A stretch of DNA of 64,000 bases from Galeruca laticollis (taxonomy: Eukaryota; Arthropoda; Insecta; Coleoptera; Chrysomelidae): the NCBI GenBank assembly GCA_963921935.1, contig OY998185.1, forward strand, positions 60,713,717 through 60,777,716. Direction: 5' to 3'. A program made the position numbers and the translations under genes. Positions 27,495 through 33,800 of the stretch are shown in pieces. The stretch's first letter is position 1, and each line of letters opens with the position of its first letter. Below the pieces are notes generated by a model. The model was not told the origin of the DNA and made no database searches. It was given only the letters and a program-made list of their open reading frames with translations.

Positions 27495-29359
27495 CTGGAT
27501 TCTTATGTGTGAGAAACCTAATTATTATTGTTAATGTTTAGCTGATATAAATTATTAGTTTTGGTTTGCCCGGTATATTAGAAAATTTTAAAATATGTCA
27601 TAAAATAATTATACCTTACATGAAAACTCTATGATCTCAGGATTGGGTTCATATGGTAAAACGAAACTATTTTAATTTTAATTATGAGCGCCAAAAAATA
27701 AAATCCTTGTATTTAAATAAAAAACTTTTTTAATCAAAAATACTTGCTTTAATTTCTTTATAAAATCCCAGAAACGGTCCTGTATGTTTGATTTCAAAAC
27801 CCCTCTCTGATTCAGAAACGTCTGGTCAATAATGCCAACTGTTGAATAATAGATGGAGCAATCATCGAGAAATGAAACTTTTCAACAATGCAATTTCAAG
27901 TCTTTCAAGTGAAAAACGTTATTTAATGTTTAGAAAAACAAATACATTATTCATTTACAAAAACTAATAAAAACAAACTATCTACGATGATCATTCATTC
28001 AACAACAACATACACTCAAATGAATTATTATTATATGTGATTACAAACTATGCAACATTATATACACATTTAAAATTTGACCATGTTACAAAATTCTCTA
28101 TGAAATAAAATGGCGAAGATGGATAAAGTGTATGAAATATCAAAGTTCAAATATTTGCACAGCACAAGTGAGTTTATTTAACCTTTTATTTGAAAGAAAT
28201 AGTTTTAAATACCTGTTCACTTTTCCTTTTTAATTCACCTCATTGATTGTTTTTAGATTACCTCCTGGAACACCACACAATCTGTCGAGCTTGGGTAATA
28301 GCCAAAATTGATGTTATATTTCATCCACATCAAAACATTTTAGATGGAATTCCATAGTCCAGCTCTTTCTGAAATGTATCGTGGCGACACCATTTCCACG
28401 ATACGATACTTCACTTGCTTATACGGATAAAACTTTACGGTCAGAATTCTATAATTTTTATCAATTTCTTGTTAAATCTAGGTTTATCTACATGACTTAT
28501 AAATTTGTTGAATTATATTCAAGAATAATGTATTTCTTTTAATAGTTACTCCAATCGGCTGCTTTTCGAATAGTTTTTTAAACTATCTTCCCAAAATTTA
28601 GCTTTTCACCCATTCACTCTACCAAAAAGAATTCTACCTAGTTAATAGTGTACATTAACAACAACTTTTTTTATTCAATTTTTTTCAGTTTTTAATACGC
28701 TTGCTGCTGATCAAACTACTTCAATTTTGATTCACCAATCAAAATTGACTATAAAAATTCTTGTTGAGAAATCCCACTTCAAGTTTTAAATTGCTCATCT
28801 ATCCTTCTAGGGCATTCCGTTTAAAATTTTTAAATGATTAAATCTGATATATTACTTCCTTTAAAATATATTCCAAAATATTTAAAAATTACAGCTCTTT
28901 TTATTTCAATTAGATCTATTCGGAATGACAATTCATTTCACAAACGTCATACTTTTATAAACTTAATGTTATTATTATTTTGACTTTTTACCTTGACATA
29001 TACTAAATAATTATATAATGTTACCAGAGAATTTCTTTCAATATCCAACTATTATTTTTGAAAACAAATCATAATGTTTCGACTTTTACTGTGTGAGAAA
29101 TAGATTGTTATAATTTACATAATGTAACGTTCAAAATTCTCTCTCTCTCAAAGGCTAGAAATCATGTTATATATTTCACATATGTGTATTTACAAAGTGT
29201 ATTGAAAATTTCCTTCATGATTCTTCAGTTTGATTCTTGTTTATTTTCTCTATTGAATAATGAATGATACTGATTGTCTCTATTTCGGACGATTCAAGAA
29301 ATAATTTAAATTCTAAAATTTTGTATTTGCATATAGTGTGTTGCAGGTTTCTTTCTATG

Positions 29360-29431
<72 letters not shown>

Positions 29432-29780
29432 AAGGATAGTCTTTGCTGACTAGTTAGGAATAAAACTAGTGAATATTGGGGGATTGCAGCAAAAAATGGA
29501 AAATATATACTCTCAGCGGAAAATGTCCAAGCTTTCGAGGATGTTTATCCTCATCATCAGGGAGACTAAAATGAAAAACAACAGTTAAATACTGTGGTCA
29601 ATAAACAATAAAGAATTGTGAACTTCATTTCTAATTATTCTTTATTGACCACAATATTTAACTGTTGTTTTTCATTTTAGTCTCCCTGATGATGAGGACA
29701 AACATCCTCGAAAGCTTGAACATTTTCCGCTAAGAGTATATATTTTCCATTTTTTGCTGCAATCCCCCAATATTCACTAG

Positions 29781-29858
<78 letters not shown>

Positions 29859-30837
29859 TTATATATATATTTATATATATATATATAAAACCACGAATAT
29901 TGGGGTAACGCAAGTTAATTAAAGAAAACTCTTGTTACTGTTTTTCTTCCAAGCTTTCGGAAACTTTTATTTCCATTATCAAGGATAAGTAGATTTTCTT
30001 TATATGCTAAAATATTTTTGTAATATAGGTTAATGAGCGAAATCGGCCCAGTAAAAACAAAATGGCGGCCTGTAAAAGTTGAAAAAAATCGTATTTCCTT
30101 TGTTTTTCATTTGACGCAAAAAAGTTACTGTATTTTTGTATTTAACATTTTTCTCTAAATCGTACATTAATACATTTATTTGAGAAAATTCACAAATTTA
30201 TCAGAATTTTGTTTTTGATTTGATGCCAGAATGTTACTTTGCTTTTTTGGACATCTCAAACCATTCTATTACTTTTGTTACTAATTTTTTATTTTGGGTT
30301 TTATGCAAACATGTTACTGAAATAAGCCTGTCCAAGTGCTTGAGTTGTTCCTATTTACATTCGTTACTTTTGTCTTCCCATAATTATTTTGATTCTCAAA
30401 GTGTTTCATTTGAAAATCGTTTTTTTTGCATTCCTTCCTTCCTTCCTTCTATAATAACATCTTTTCAAAATAATATTTTTTATTTTTCAATCGACTTTAA
30501 AAATACTATACAATCAAAATAAACTCAGCGAAGTGATTTAATGTATCGATATAATAATAAAATAACATAGTTCTGTGATATTTAACAAAAGGGTATTGAT
30601 TTTGTTCTTACTTTCTAGAGCCCATCTTTTCAGATATGTGGCGTCTCTTAGCAGCTTCTTCAAATCTCGGGCACACTGAGTATTGGATCCGGCGGCTTCA
30701 AAAATTTTGTTCGTTCGGTATTTTACAATATTGAACAAAACCCTTGTTATAGCCTGCACATTTTCTCTTTTAAATTGTGTAGACGATAATACCGCGCTTT
30801 GAAATATAAAAAACAACAGTAACCGTAAAGCCAACAT
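1094..30837 (-). CDS. NRF-6-like acyltransferase-3 membrane protein (11 coding exons, 3' end off window)
   Basis: Gene-level entry. The start codon is at 30837 and the visible coding exons are 30612-30837, 26068-26255, 25398-25630, 22872-22948, 22611-22816, 22377-22549, 22115-22283, 21873-22057, 14277-14397, 13768-13954 and 1094-1236. They sum to 1908 nt (636 codons), all joined in phase with GT/AG boundaries. The family combines an N-terminal extracellular NRF domain with a multi-pass acyltransferase-3 domain; C. elegans nrf-6 and fly drop-dead are the reference members. The substrate is unknown. Here one sees a signal peptide, a cysteine-bearing NRF domain with a conserved DASSKIPSGLLAGN-type motif, then about ten hydrophobic segments including YGHGIMIY (family acyltransferase His region) and HSWYLAVDSQLF. 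Family members are usually about 650-750 residues, so one short terminal exon remains beyond the left edge. Introns of 12.5, 7.5 and 4.4 kb are packed with transposons. No frameshift is visible, so the gene looks functional. Confidence 0.85.
1545..1738 (+). pseudogene. Gypsy-A reverse transcriptase, N-terminal piece
   Basis: Encodes the FSTIDLQSAYHQIPI motif (RT motif with the first catalytic Asp) and the FRRIPFGVTNGVSEFQRAID motif that precedes the YxDD box. The reading frame stops just after 1738, where a P-type transposon is inserted; the YLDD box appears on the far side at about 4604. Confidence 0.85.
2287..3084 (+). pseudogene. THAP domain remnant of P-A transposase
   Basis: Two exons. 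The first (about 2287-2349) encodes MIRECILSKKHDKVGAEVTFHK and runs into a GTAAGT donor. The second starts after ...tctcttag near 2851 and encodes the rest of a THAP domain, with the CSYHF (C-x2-H) zinc ligands and a GAMPKL box equivalent to the family's AVPxxF. The THAP domain binds the transposon ends in P transposases. The second cysteine expected in exon 1 reads Ser (CILS), which would break zinc binding. Confidence 0.7.
3317..3769 (+). pseudogene. P-A transposase C-terminal fragment
   Basis: Encodes about 150 residues that align by eye with the C-terminal half of the P-B transposase in this window (39968-41158 minus): LSQDHVELFFEAIRSMGG here, ASQDHLEMYFSSIRSRGG there, followed by NNNPRARQF and a KRLLVYSEI segment. 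A further internal deletion removes residues between GRLKN and PSDMVIN. The upstream RNase H-like catalytic region is absent, so the product cannot transpose DNA. Confidence 0.75.
4587..5236 (+). pseudogene. Gypsy-A reverse transcriptase/RNase H piece
   Basis: Resumes with YSYLDDVTIYG, the catalytic YxDD box, then a LNTKKKQ thumb segment, a GYVI.N..RPDPSRLE segment after a frameshift at about 4735, the tether KRVLGMFAHYLKWV, and RNase H (RNYSAIEKEAYAII, LLNRQFKLITDQQS). Another frameshift lies near 5010. It ends at LRWRLELSLIK, where the next insertion begins. Confidence 0.8.
5237..7098 (+). pseudogene. Degenerate non-LTR reverse transcriptase of the R2-like endonuclease class
   Basis: Encodes the domain order of an RT family common in invertebrate genomes: a TSSAGGLDSLRSSHLQDL motif, KKAGGIRPIAIGTVYRRLVA, LRPLQFGFGSKGGCEAV, KIDFKNAFNHDHLL (first catalytic Asp), EQGDPLAPLLFCISIHKL, a WYLDNGSLGG box and a C-terminal thumb region (6347-7045). 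The breaks are a TAA near 5313, a frameshift near 5838, a TGA at 6269-6271 and a frameshift near 7030. The catalytic box reads YLDN where YxDD is expected, so the second metal-binding Asp is lost. Near 6970-7030 a CVKYRCRCGADVDEYGRHG segment plus SCKFS in the next frame gives a CCHC-type knuckle ahead of the endonuclease, as in R2. Confidence 0.8.
7099..9090 (+). CDS. In-frame fusion: retroelement endonuclease C-terminus + USP2/USP21-like ubiquitin-specific protease (663 aa)
   Basis: One uninterrupted 663-codon frame. Residues about 1-150 are the C-terminus of the retroelement protein: a PD-(D/E)XK-like endonuclease with KRPDGM (about 21-26) and IWDFTCTDTWAPSH, then KYKNLENIYIFIPVAIET, and SIAIQRGNASSFLGTFP, which normally lies close to the end of that protein. 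Residues about 151-325 are a Ser/Asn-rich, probably disordered linker. Residues about 327-657 are a complete USP domain that cleaves ubiquitin from substrates: Cys box GNTCFMNS with nucleophile C336, QHDAHEFLRYLL, a CTHC...CSKC zinc pair, LVIHLKRFS, His box YNGHYTAFCRH with H615, and EYNDSRV with N632/D633. The Met at 7099 is internal to the retroelement protein and may not be a real start. There are no introns, and the parent was probably a spliced host USP transcript. The long open frame beside a dead RT is odd. Expression is unproven. Confidence 0.75.
   Translation: MASAKIPCSLEPLGTCRDDGKRPDGMTIIPWQRGRSVIWDFTCTDTWAPSHVRSTSTSAGAAALQGETFKINKYKNLENIYIFIPVAIETSGVFGHEALKFIKEIGKKISIETNDSRATLFFIQQISIAIQRGNASSFLGTFPRSKPLEELFMKPNHKKHNSSTTFKLSHITDPKTCDLSFFRHSYLTSSFSSSECVPSDNTCVDNLINYAPNKLLCLSVLKNTDNHQPDDVPFIGILKKMTMLENDAIPIRNRLSLTKTVFKSVISTSNSVANIINSNSLSRRSSEKDNNRIRDYSYNDSSCERAFNNISTFRSIKGIPQDSLGLKGLKNIGNTCFMNSIIQCLSNTRWLLEYLKKDAYIRDININISSMKGTLAEVIQELWSEDGSERVVNTVSLKSKIQRFTSRFMGYTQHDAHEFLRYLLAGLHEHVNKVYEKPKPKLTEIDDKFSDIEKAQEFWLRYVRMDNSKIMDNFVGQLKSTIKCTHCGHCSVTYDTFWDLSLPIPQGTDQLRLSQCLDSFTREETLDGDEKPACSKCKERRRCIKSFSIHKFPKILVIHLKRFSQTESFSVKLNDSIDFPIEGLDMNHYAADNVTPCMYNLYAISNHCGTTYNGHYTAFCRHPYTGQWHEYNDSRVLLISWKSLVSGEAYVLFYEQDDTKSHL
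9240..10422 (+). pseudogene. Gypsy-A integrase and C-terminal region
   Basis: Begins with the end of RNase H (YRPGQLNSVADAFTR), then the integrase zinc region (HTTLCHPRV, NMCPICCELKPRF), the catalytic core FERLNIDFKGPLP (first Asp), SDRGSSFIS (second Asp, after a frameshift near 9705) and NGQVERYNGTIWK (Glu), and a basic tail VIELRKSNRERRIPSHLQDF. A stop lies soon after the RNase H tail (about 9308), with further stops at about 10016 and 10205. The tail is followed by the purine-rich tract gagggtgggaaaa. Confidence 0.8.
10423..10998 (+). repeat. Probable Gypsy-A 3' LTR and hairpin sequence
   Basis: TGTAGTATATTTG follows a polypurine tract, as an LTR start would. No second LTR copy is in the window, so the end is unknown; an AATAAA at 10976 may be its polyadenylation signal. 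Within it, 10842-10864 and 10896-10920 form an inverted pair (tgcataaagtg... / ...cactttatgca) around a 31-nt loop. Confidence 0.4.
11000..11815 (-). pseudogene. Gypsy-B gag/protease fragment
   Basis: Minus-strand retrotransposon fragment. About 11233-11790 encodes Gag: LAYPQAHKEFLEQFGIQAFIDGLRD, closely like the Gypsy-C Gag (AYPSAPENMMECLGIQAFIDGL), then a zinc knuckle CFKCGRIGHLLRTC and an Arg/Ser/Thr-rich tail ending in a stop. About 11002-11199 encodes the start of an aspartic protease with FIVDTGATRSFI. Nothing beyond the protease survives. Its Gag start and LTR side is interrupted by the Penelope-like dimer. Confidence 0.75.
11815..13233 (+). mobile_element. Penelope-like element as a tail-to-tail inverted dimer, 13-bp TSD
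   Basis: The 13-bp sequence AATGAAAATGCTG occurs at 11815-11827 and 13221-13233. Between them lie two 337-bp arms in inverted orientation (11867-12203 and 12885-13221) with only about four mismatches. The right-hand, plus-strand copy continues inward to the GIY-YIG endonuclease coding region (12340-12987). The left-hand copy is only the 3' end of a second unit. This inverted, 5'-truncated head-tail geometry is characteristic of Penelope-like retroelements. The RT domain is missing. A 39-bp piece (11828-11866) between the left TSD and arm is unexplained. The arms contain ...TTAGTGAAACGCGTC, a motif often seen in the terminal regions of this group. Confidence 0.8.
12340..12987 (+). CDS. Penelope-like GIY-YIG endonuclease, 5'-truncated
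   Basis: Encodes 215 residues; the true protein would begin upstream with RT. The GIY-YIG nuclease core is clear at about residues 108-150: SGVYKLKCGNDNCDKIYIGR (the Y...YIG pair, here VYKL and YIG), TFRNFKTRISEHKR (conserved Arg and His) and NHLLENQH. Penelope-type enzymes use this nuclease to nick target DNA. The frame from 12340 to the stop is open, but the internal Met used as start is arbitrary. The tail (about 12885-12987) lies inside the inverted arm. Confidence 0.75.
   Translation: MIHRLLTDPLNINNYTKELNIKQIAVNNNYDPNLIDNIINKKIKKQTLEQVFPSDKNNRQFKSLTYFGTPSLKIKSFLETLDMNISFKTDHNLSKFIKNNKSKSSKLNKSGVYKLKCGNDNCDKIYIGRTFRNFKTRISEHKRSYDNKKLDFNYSNHLLENQHIFDPNFEILHVVGKSFSLNLLEALEMNKNKYSGNLLNDQIDINQSPLLNLFT
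13234..13414 (-). repeat. LTR-like fragment next to the Penelope insertion
   Basis: On the minus strand this piece starts TGTTACGCCCATATG (13414), and TGTTACG is also the start of the Gypsy-C LTR. It may be the 5' LTR of Gypsy-B, cut by the Penelope insertion. It contains a possible AATAAA on the plus strand at about 13265. Only one copy is visible, so this is tentative. Confidence 0.3.
13768..14397 (-). CDS. NRF-like gene, coding exons 9 and 10
   Basis: Exon 9 is 14277-14397 (121 nt), encoding SDLSYQYNIYQATLVRMPAW and LIGFIFGYVIYKY. Exon 10 is 13768-13954 (187 nt), encoding VATFFAWTAIITSMISLVLV, then an ADEYNALHAALFNSLAKQFW segment and VGMMMIFLCTTN. Acceptors read ...ttttag and ...ttttatag; donors are GTACGT (14276-14271) and GTAAAT. 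Phases 2-0-1 join smoothly to exons 8 and 11. RMPAWLIGFIFGY is the family's conserved 'R...Y..G...GY' region, followed by three membrane spans. Confidence 0.85.
14398..15110. other. Intron sequence with a 70-bp fold-back
   Basis: Start of NRF intron 8. Most of it shows nothing I recognise; the short open frames near 14464-14682 are not supported. At 14995-15062 two 18-bp arms (acttttttgtacggccgt and its complement) enclose a second, smaller palindrome (gcggacaaaaaagtac...), a GC/AT-mixed cruciform-like structure just beside the Crypton remnant. It could be one end of that element. Confidence 0.4.
15111..15575 (-). pseudogene. Crypton-type tyrosine recombinase, C-terminal remnant
   Basis: Encodes 154 residues. 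The first half carries the signature of a tyrosine recombinase catalytic core: CHALRRTSATLL (His-x2-Arg), LKRHGGWRSSTIAEGYIE (the HGGW box and the Tyr expected about 10 residues later), and NKKQTAEKIL. This layout matches insect Crypton elements and their domesticated relatives, which use a tyrosine recombinase for DNA transposition. The rest (LNMCGATLNNCNFTINNYYR) is the short tail typical of this group. The N-terminal catalytic Arg region is missing, and the next sequence upstream is a mariner-type remnant. Confidence 0.7.
15690..16498 (+). pseudogene. Tc1/mariner (IS630)-type transposase with introns, truncated by Gypsy-C
   Basis: Three exon-like pieces: about 15690-15808 (MPKQLNSRCKELVASLVNYF), about 15867-16050 (helix-turn-helix ISVRTVSKICQTKK and a basic segment) and about 16109-16498 (SLNRLLKELGFKW and the catalytic start VFIDETWIFQNG). 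The introns are short with GT/AG-like edges. The DDE catalytic domain stops after KRFVVLQNISMRG, where the Gypsy-C LTR begins at 16499. The second Asp and the last D/E are absent, and no remainder is found past the gypsy element. Confidence 0.7.
16499..16956 (+). repeat. Gypsy-C 5' LTR
   Basis: 458 bp, bounded by TGTTACG and ATTACA. It shares its last ~135 bp with the 3' LTR (GTGTGCATATAAATTAA, CATCCCACCCGT, CTGTTTAAATAAA). A primer-binding-site-like GGTGTCAGGTGTGGGG starts two bases after the LTR. A run of short GTTAGTG/ATAAATTA repeats occupies 16740-16890. Confidence 0.8.
17001..18234 (+). pseudogene. Gypsy-C Gag with SAP domain, coiled coil and zinc knuckle
   Basis: Two overlapping frames (17001-17477 and 17416-18234) make one frameshifted Gag. 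Residues about 2-35 are a SAP-type DNA-binding helix pair (LCDLKVTELRAELEDRELET then GKKSELVERL). This is followed by an acidic linker and about 80 residues of repeated MDEKISTMKNDIS-type units predicted as a coiled coil. The second frame encodes the Gag core (KTSWTNYVKQFEAAA, WSDKEKAVNLTIALRGDALD, MMECLGIQAFIDGL) and CWNCGELGHVRSSC. SAP domains in Gag are known from some gypsy lineages and might tether particles or cDNA to chromatin. Confidence 0.8.
18258..19515 (+). pseudogene. Gypsy-C protease and 5' half of reverse transcriptase
   Basis: The protease has YGLLVDTGATRTII (active-site DTGA) and ILGMDVMNVHGF near its end, with a frameshift around 18540. The RT part shows WVSPVVLVKKKDG, RFCVDYRQLNNVT, YPLPRIDDTLDTL, FSTLDLKSGYWQVEM (first catalytic Asp) and KTAFTTGSGLWQFNVM. 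At about 19515 the sequence jumps straight to the end of RNase H: the YxDD box, thumb and most of RNase H are deleted. A stop codon (TAA, about 19159) precedes RT. Confidence 0.85.
19516..21320 (+). pseudogene. Gypsy-C RNase H end and integrase
   Basis: Starts with GRKFLIRTDHAALKWLM and HRAGVSHRNADSLSR (RNase H tail). Integrase follows: HLGVKKTLQRIRERFYW and CKKCTTCA (zinc-binding HHCC), then DIAGPFP (Asp; preceded by a TAA at 20266 inside 'RIA*DIAG'), VHSDQGRNFES (Asp) and DGMVERMNRT (Glu), and an SH3-like tail with EGDKVWLHNR, stop-interrupted at about 20932. Reading continues in other frames to about 21320. Confidence 0.85.
21383..21519 (+). repeat. Gypsy-C 3' LTR, truncated
   Basis: Matches only the terminal ~135 bp of the 5' LTR, ending at ATTACA (21514-21519). 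It follows sequence (about 21320-21382) that is neither pol nor LTR. The differences from the 5' LTR are numerous, so the element is not recent. 21520-21872 holds AT-rich intron sequence in which I see nothing. Confidence 0.7.
21873..22948 (-). CDS. NRF-like gene, coding exons 4 to 8
   Basis: Five closely spaced exons: 22872-22948 (77 nt), 22611-22816 (206), 22377-22549 (173), 22115-22283 (169) and 21873-22057 (185), separated by 54-80-bp introns with clear GTAAGT-type donors and polypyrimidine-AG acceptors. They encode the front of the acyltransferase-3 domain: first membrane span (AFFILYIILLILSTLYDLVI), CISGIKVLSMLWIIYGHG, a VYAVDTFLLISGLLLSYGML span, and the ALFAVILFHISIF, CIQHSWYLAVDSQLFFLSPI and VYTFVITIKYQY segments. 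YGHG carries the conserved His of the family. Phases 2-1-0-2-0-2 agree throughout. Confidence 0.9.
22949..25397. repeat. NRF intron 3 with dispersed ~63-bp repeats and a long direct-repeat unit
   Basis: Contains several copies of a phrase built around AAGTTTATAAACTTG...CTGTAATGTTGGTTGCCTAT...TGTTCATTTAAAA, at about 23620-23700, 24045-24095, 24752-24810 and 25095-25210. Units alternate with a degenerate piece 'gcgagtttcac..cat.tcc' (about 23768, 24150, 24890). The block about 24315-24745 recurs at about 31745-32120 (CTAGTCGAATTACTA, CCAAGTTCGAATG, TTTGCCATTTCGTTATATCAC, TCGATAATTATCGCTTGCGATAT). No coding sequence is supported. Confidence 0.6.
25398..26255 (-). CDS. NRF-like gene, coding exons 2 and 3
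   Basis: Exon 2 is 26068-26255 (188 nt): LDASSKIPSGLLAGNIYMTG, NFDQCLNI and YGQYCTVFVTPG, the core of the secreted NRF domain, with its paired cysteines. Exon 3 is 25398-25630 (233 nt): a KTILGITASE stretch, NYGLCIPHTCSMENLQN and DMLCSSRL. 'YGLCIPHTCS' is the family's most recognisable NRF-domain motif. Donors are GTAAGT at both exons; acceptors read ctatttttcag and tacctttcag. Confidence 0.9.
26848..27427. repeat. Long near-perfect palindrome (two ~259-bp arms, 62-bp spacer)
   Basis: Left arm about 26848-27106, right arm about 27169-27427, inverted and almost identical; I see a handful of mismatches and small indels. Both arms begin at AACAACAACAAAGAG outward and end at GTTGGTTGTTGTCC inward. 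Transcription from either side would give a ~260-bp hairpin. Open frames found in each arm are mirror images and not genes. It may be a foldback/MITE-type element; no terminal target duplication is obvious. Confidence 0.8.
29363..29429. repeat. (AT)n microsatellite
   Basis: About 33 uninterrupted AT units. A similar (TA)n tract lies at 29780-29854 and a shorter, interrupted one at 29861-29886, so the two tracts flank the inverted repeat between them. Confidence 0.95.
29465..29781. repeat. Inverted repeat with hammerhead-like motifs, flanked by TA microsatellites
   Basis: Arms about 29465-29616 and 29634-29781 pair almost throughout, with a loop of about 17-40 nt. Each arm carries, reading toward its outer end, CTGATGATGAGG, a short loop, a complementary CATCCTC and GAAAGCTTG. 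This is the order 'CUGAUGA - stem II - GAAA - stem' of a hammerhead ribozyme, with one extra base before stem II. Such motifs are known from the terminal repeats of Penelope-like elements, so this may be a tail-to-tail pair of such termini. Confidence 0.6.
30612..30837 (-). CDS. NRF-like gene, coding exon 1 with signal peptide
   Basis: Begins with the ATG at 30837 followed by a textbook signal peptide (MLALRLLLFFIFQSAVLSST), then an amphipathic NRF-domain start (VQAITRVLFNIVKY) and NTQCARDLKKLLRDATYLKRW, where the first NRF cysteine lies. Donor GTAAGA at 30611. The 226-nt exon ends in phase 1 and exon 2 completes the split codon. Confidence 0.85.
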
Positions 30838-33800
30838 TTTAAACTATAGTTAACGTACTGTTTGCGAACAGTAAGTAATTAAAATTTGTTGATGACAACC
30901 ACTTAAATGGGTCACTTATCAGATAAGTGTTACCCATTATTGTACGTATCTACTAATTGTTAACGTTTTTTTCAAAATAATATACGGTAATTGCAGAAAC
31001 GTTTCTATTTGTTTTGTAACAAACATAAAAATAATAATCTATTGATATATGTAGTACGAGACGTTCATAAAATTAACTGTCTTCTTTAGTAATTTTAATT
31101 CATTGTTATTAGAGATAAGAACTATTGTTGGAACTCCACCCGTATCATTCACAGTCTACGTCAAGCTATTTGAACTTCTAGATATCAAAAGATGATAACA
31201 GTATTCTACAAGAAGTATAAAATGTTCATTTAAAATAAAGTTTATTAACTTGAGTCTGTAATGGTGGTTGCCTGTACTGTTTGTGTGTTTAAAATTTGCA
31301 GCTTATAAACTTGCGTCTGTATGTTTGTTCGTTAAAAACTTCAATTTGCCTATCCTTATACAATGGTGATGGTTACCTGTACATTTAAATTTGAAGCTTA
31401 TAAACTTGCATCTGTAATTTTGGTTGCATATATTGTGTTTGTCCATTTAAAATTTGAAGCTTATCATCTTGTGCCTTTAATATCGGTTGCCTGGGTCTGT
31501 ATGTTTGAGTTTAGTGATAAATTTCAAAGGTGATACTCTTTTCGTTCGATACCCTATTTCCGATCCCGAACCGAATGCGATAAAGTGATGGTCGGTTCAA
31601 TTCAAACAATATCTGAAAGGCATATAAAACACATGACTATTCTGCTATATTTCTTTTTGTTTTTTGTTTCTGGTTATTTAACGTCTAACAGTAGAGAATA
31701 ATTTAATTATATCCACTATGAACTCTATATAGGAAGAACTTAAGCAATAGTCTAAGGGAGACCCTAGTCGAATTACTACACGAACTAATTCTTTTGATAA
31801 ACGAAACATTGTCTATCTCCAAGTTCGAATGAATTTATATGCGGGTAGAATAAGGGCCCTCGCTCTTCTGCTTCATCAAAATTTGCCATTTCGTTATATC
31901 ACTAGTAAAGCACATAAACAATGAACTGAAGTTAGGATTTCAGCCACGTTTTTGGATAATTATTATCGCATGCTAATTATCCGCTCTTTGTTTTATGGTC
32001 GATAATTATCGCTTGCGATATTTTAAAATACCAGTTTTGGGGTATCCTTCGATAAAGTGGGAAAATCGCATGCGTTATTATAATGTGGAGTGAACTCAAA
32101 CATACATAGGTCGCCTGTACTATGTTTGCTTAAAATTCAAAGTTTATTAACTTGTGTCTGTAATATTGGTTGCATATACTGTGTTTGATTATTAAAATTT
32201 GAAGTTTATAAATATGGAAAGTAGAGTGTTCCACAAAATAACAGAATGGCGCTGGTGTAGTGGAGGGTATGTTAAATAAATTATCTAGCCTAAAAAGTGT
32301 ACTGTCGACGTTCGCCTTCACTTTTCCTTTTTTTATTTTGACTATTTTAGTCTTAGCTACTTTTGACGCTTTCTTCAAGAAACAGTCCTCTGGTACACCA
32401 ACACCGTATTTATTTAAGGTTTTTTATAGGGGACACTTTTTGTAACACGGATATTGATCTCCTTATCTCTACCCTCTATATTTATAAACATGCATCTGTA
32501 ATGTTGGTTGCGTATGCAATGTTTGTTCGTTTCACATTTGTAGCTTATAAACTTTTGCGTTTATGTTTGTTCGTTTAAAATTTAAAGTTTAGAAACTTGT
32601 GTCTGTAAAGTTGTTTACCTGTACTGTGTTTATTCATTTAAATTTGAAGCTATAAACTTCATTCTATAAGGTTGGTTGCCTATACTGTGTGTCCGCGATT
32701 AAAATTTGAAGTTGATAAACTTGGAACTATTATTTTGGTTGATTTTACGGTGTTTTTTTATTCAAAAATTGTAGCTTACTTACTTCTGTCTGTAAGTAAT
32801 ATCGGTTGTCTGTAGTATGTTTGTATGTTTAAAAATTAAAGTTTATTAACTTGTGTCTGTAATGTTGGTTGCCTATACTGTGTTTACTCCATATACATAT
32901 AAATATTTATTTATTACGTATATGGTTTACCCCTTAGATAATATAGGTATATTAACATGGATAAACATATGGTTCAAAAAGTCTGCGCCAGGATAATATA
33001 GATGTACTTATTTCTTCCGTCTTGCTTCTGATTGCAAATAATTGGTATCCACTATTCTTCACTGTAGCGACAAATAATAATGTGATTGCGTCTAAAACTT
33101 TGACGTTTTTCTTTTTAATTTTAATATGTTGTTTGGACCATTACTTCTCGCCAGAAATAGTTGGATCTTTGTTTTTAGATTTTCCTTGGTTGAAGAGATT
33201 AATACCACAGGGAATTGTAAAATATCTCTTTATTTTATTAACGTTTCATTTCTCAAACCGAGAACAGTTTTCAAAGAGACATAAATCAATATTTTTAATT
33301 ACCTTATGTCAATCAACGATTTCTGGAGGGATAAATGTTTCAAAAATAAACGGTTTTAAAGATTAAAACTAACTTTTCCGCATCTGAGATGCCCTGAGCA
33401 GTATTCTATCATAAAATTGTCACTTTTATACACTTCGGGGGATGTATCGTTGTAACAAACCGAAATTTCTCCCAAATTAACCAAAAATGTAGTATATCTG
33501 GATTTATAGGATCCGCTGTACTTTCTCTAGTCAGCTGAAAATCAATAGGGTGTATTAGTGAGACACCTTGAAAAATATCCAATTATAAAATTGGTGACTT
33601 GTATATACTCCGGACGTTGTATCGTGCTAACAATCCGAAATTTCTCCAAAAAATTTGGAATTTGAAACATCAAACTCATATTTTTTTGTTCAATATTTCC
33701 AAATAAAATACGGTTCAATATTTTCTTTATTCATTTCTAAACTAGCCTCACGTTCACTTTATTTTCAGCAACACACTATTATTAACATCTAAATTCTCTA

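Larger units (their letters stand above)
26256..30611. other. NRF intron 1: palindrome, TA microsatellites and inverted repeats
   Basis: A 4.4-kb intron. 26256-26847 shows nothing I recognise. 26848-27427 is a long palindrome and 27462-27491 a TA microsatellite. 27492-29360 is plain AT-rich sequence. 29363-29429 is (AT)n, 29465-29781 an inverted repeat, and 29780-29880 (TA)n. 29885-30000 carries a further ribozyme-like motif. 30000-30611 is AT-rich and holds no supported gene. Confidence 0.7.

Noticed and set aside
29264..29913. Open frames rich in Tyr-Ile repeats on both strands
   Set aside because: They translate (AT)n microsatellites; not genes.
33022..33366. 114-codon hydrophobic frame
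   Set aside because: AT-rich, no recognisable family, no conserved motif and no splice context.
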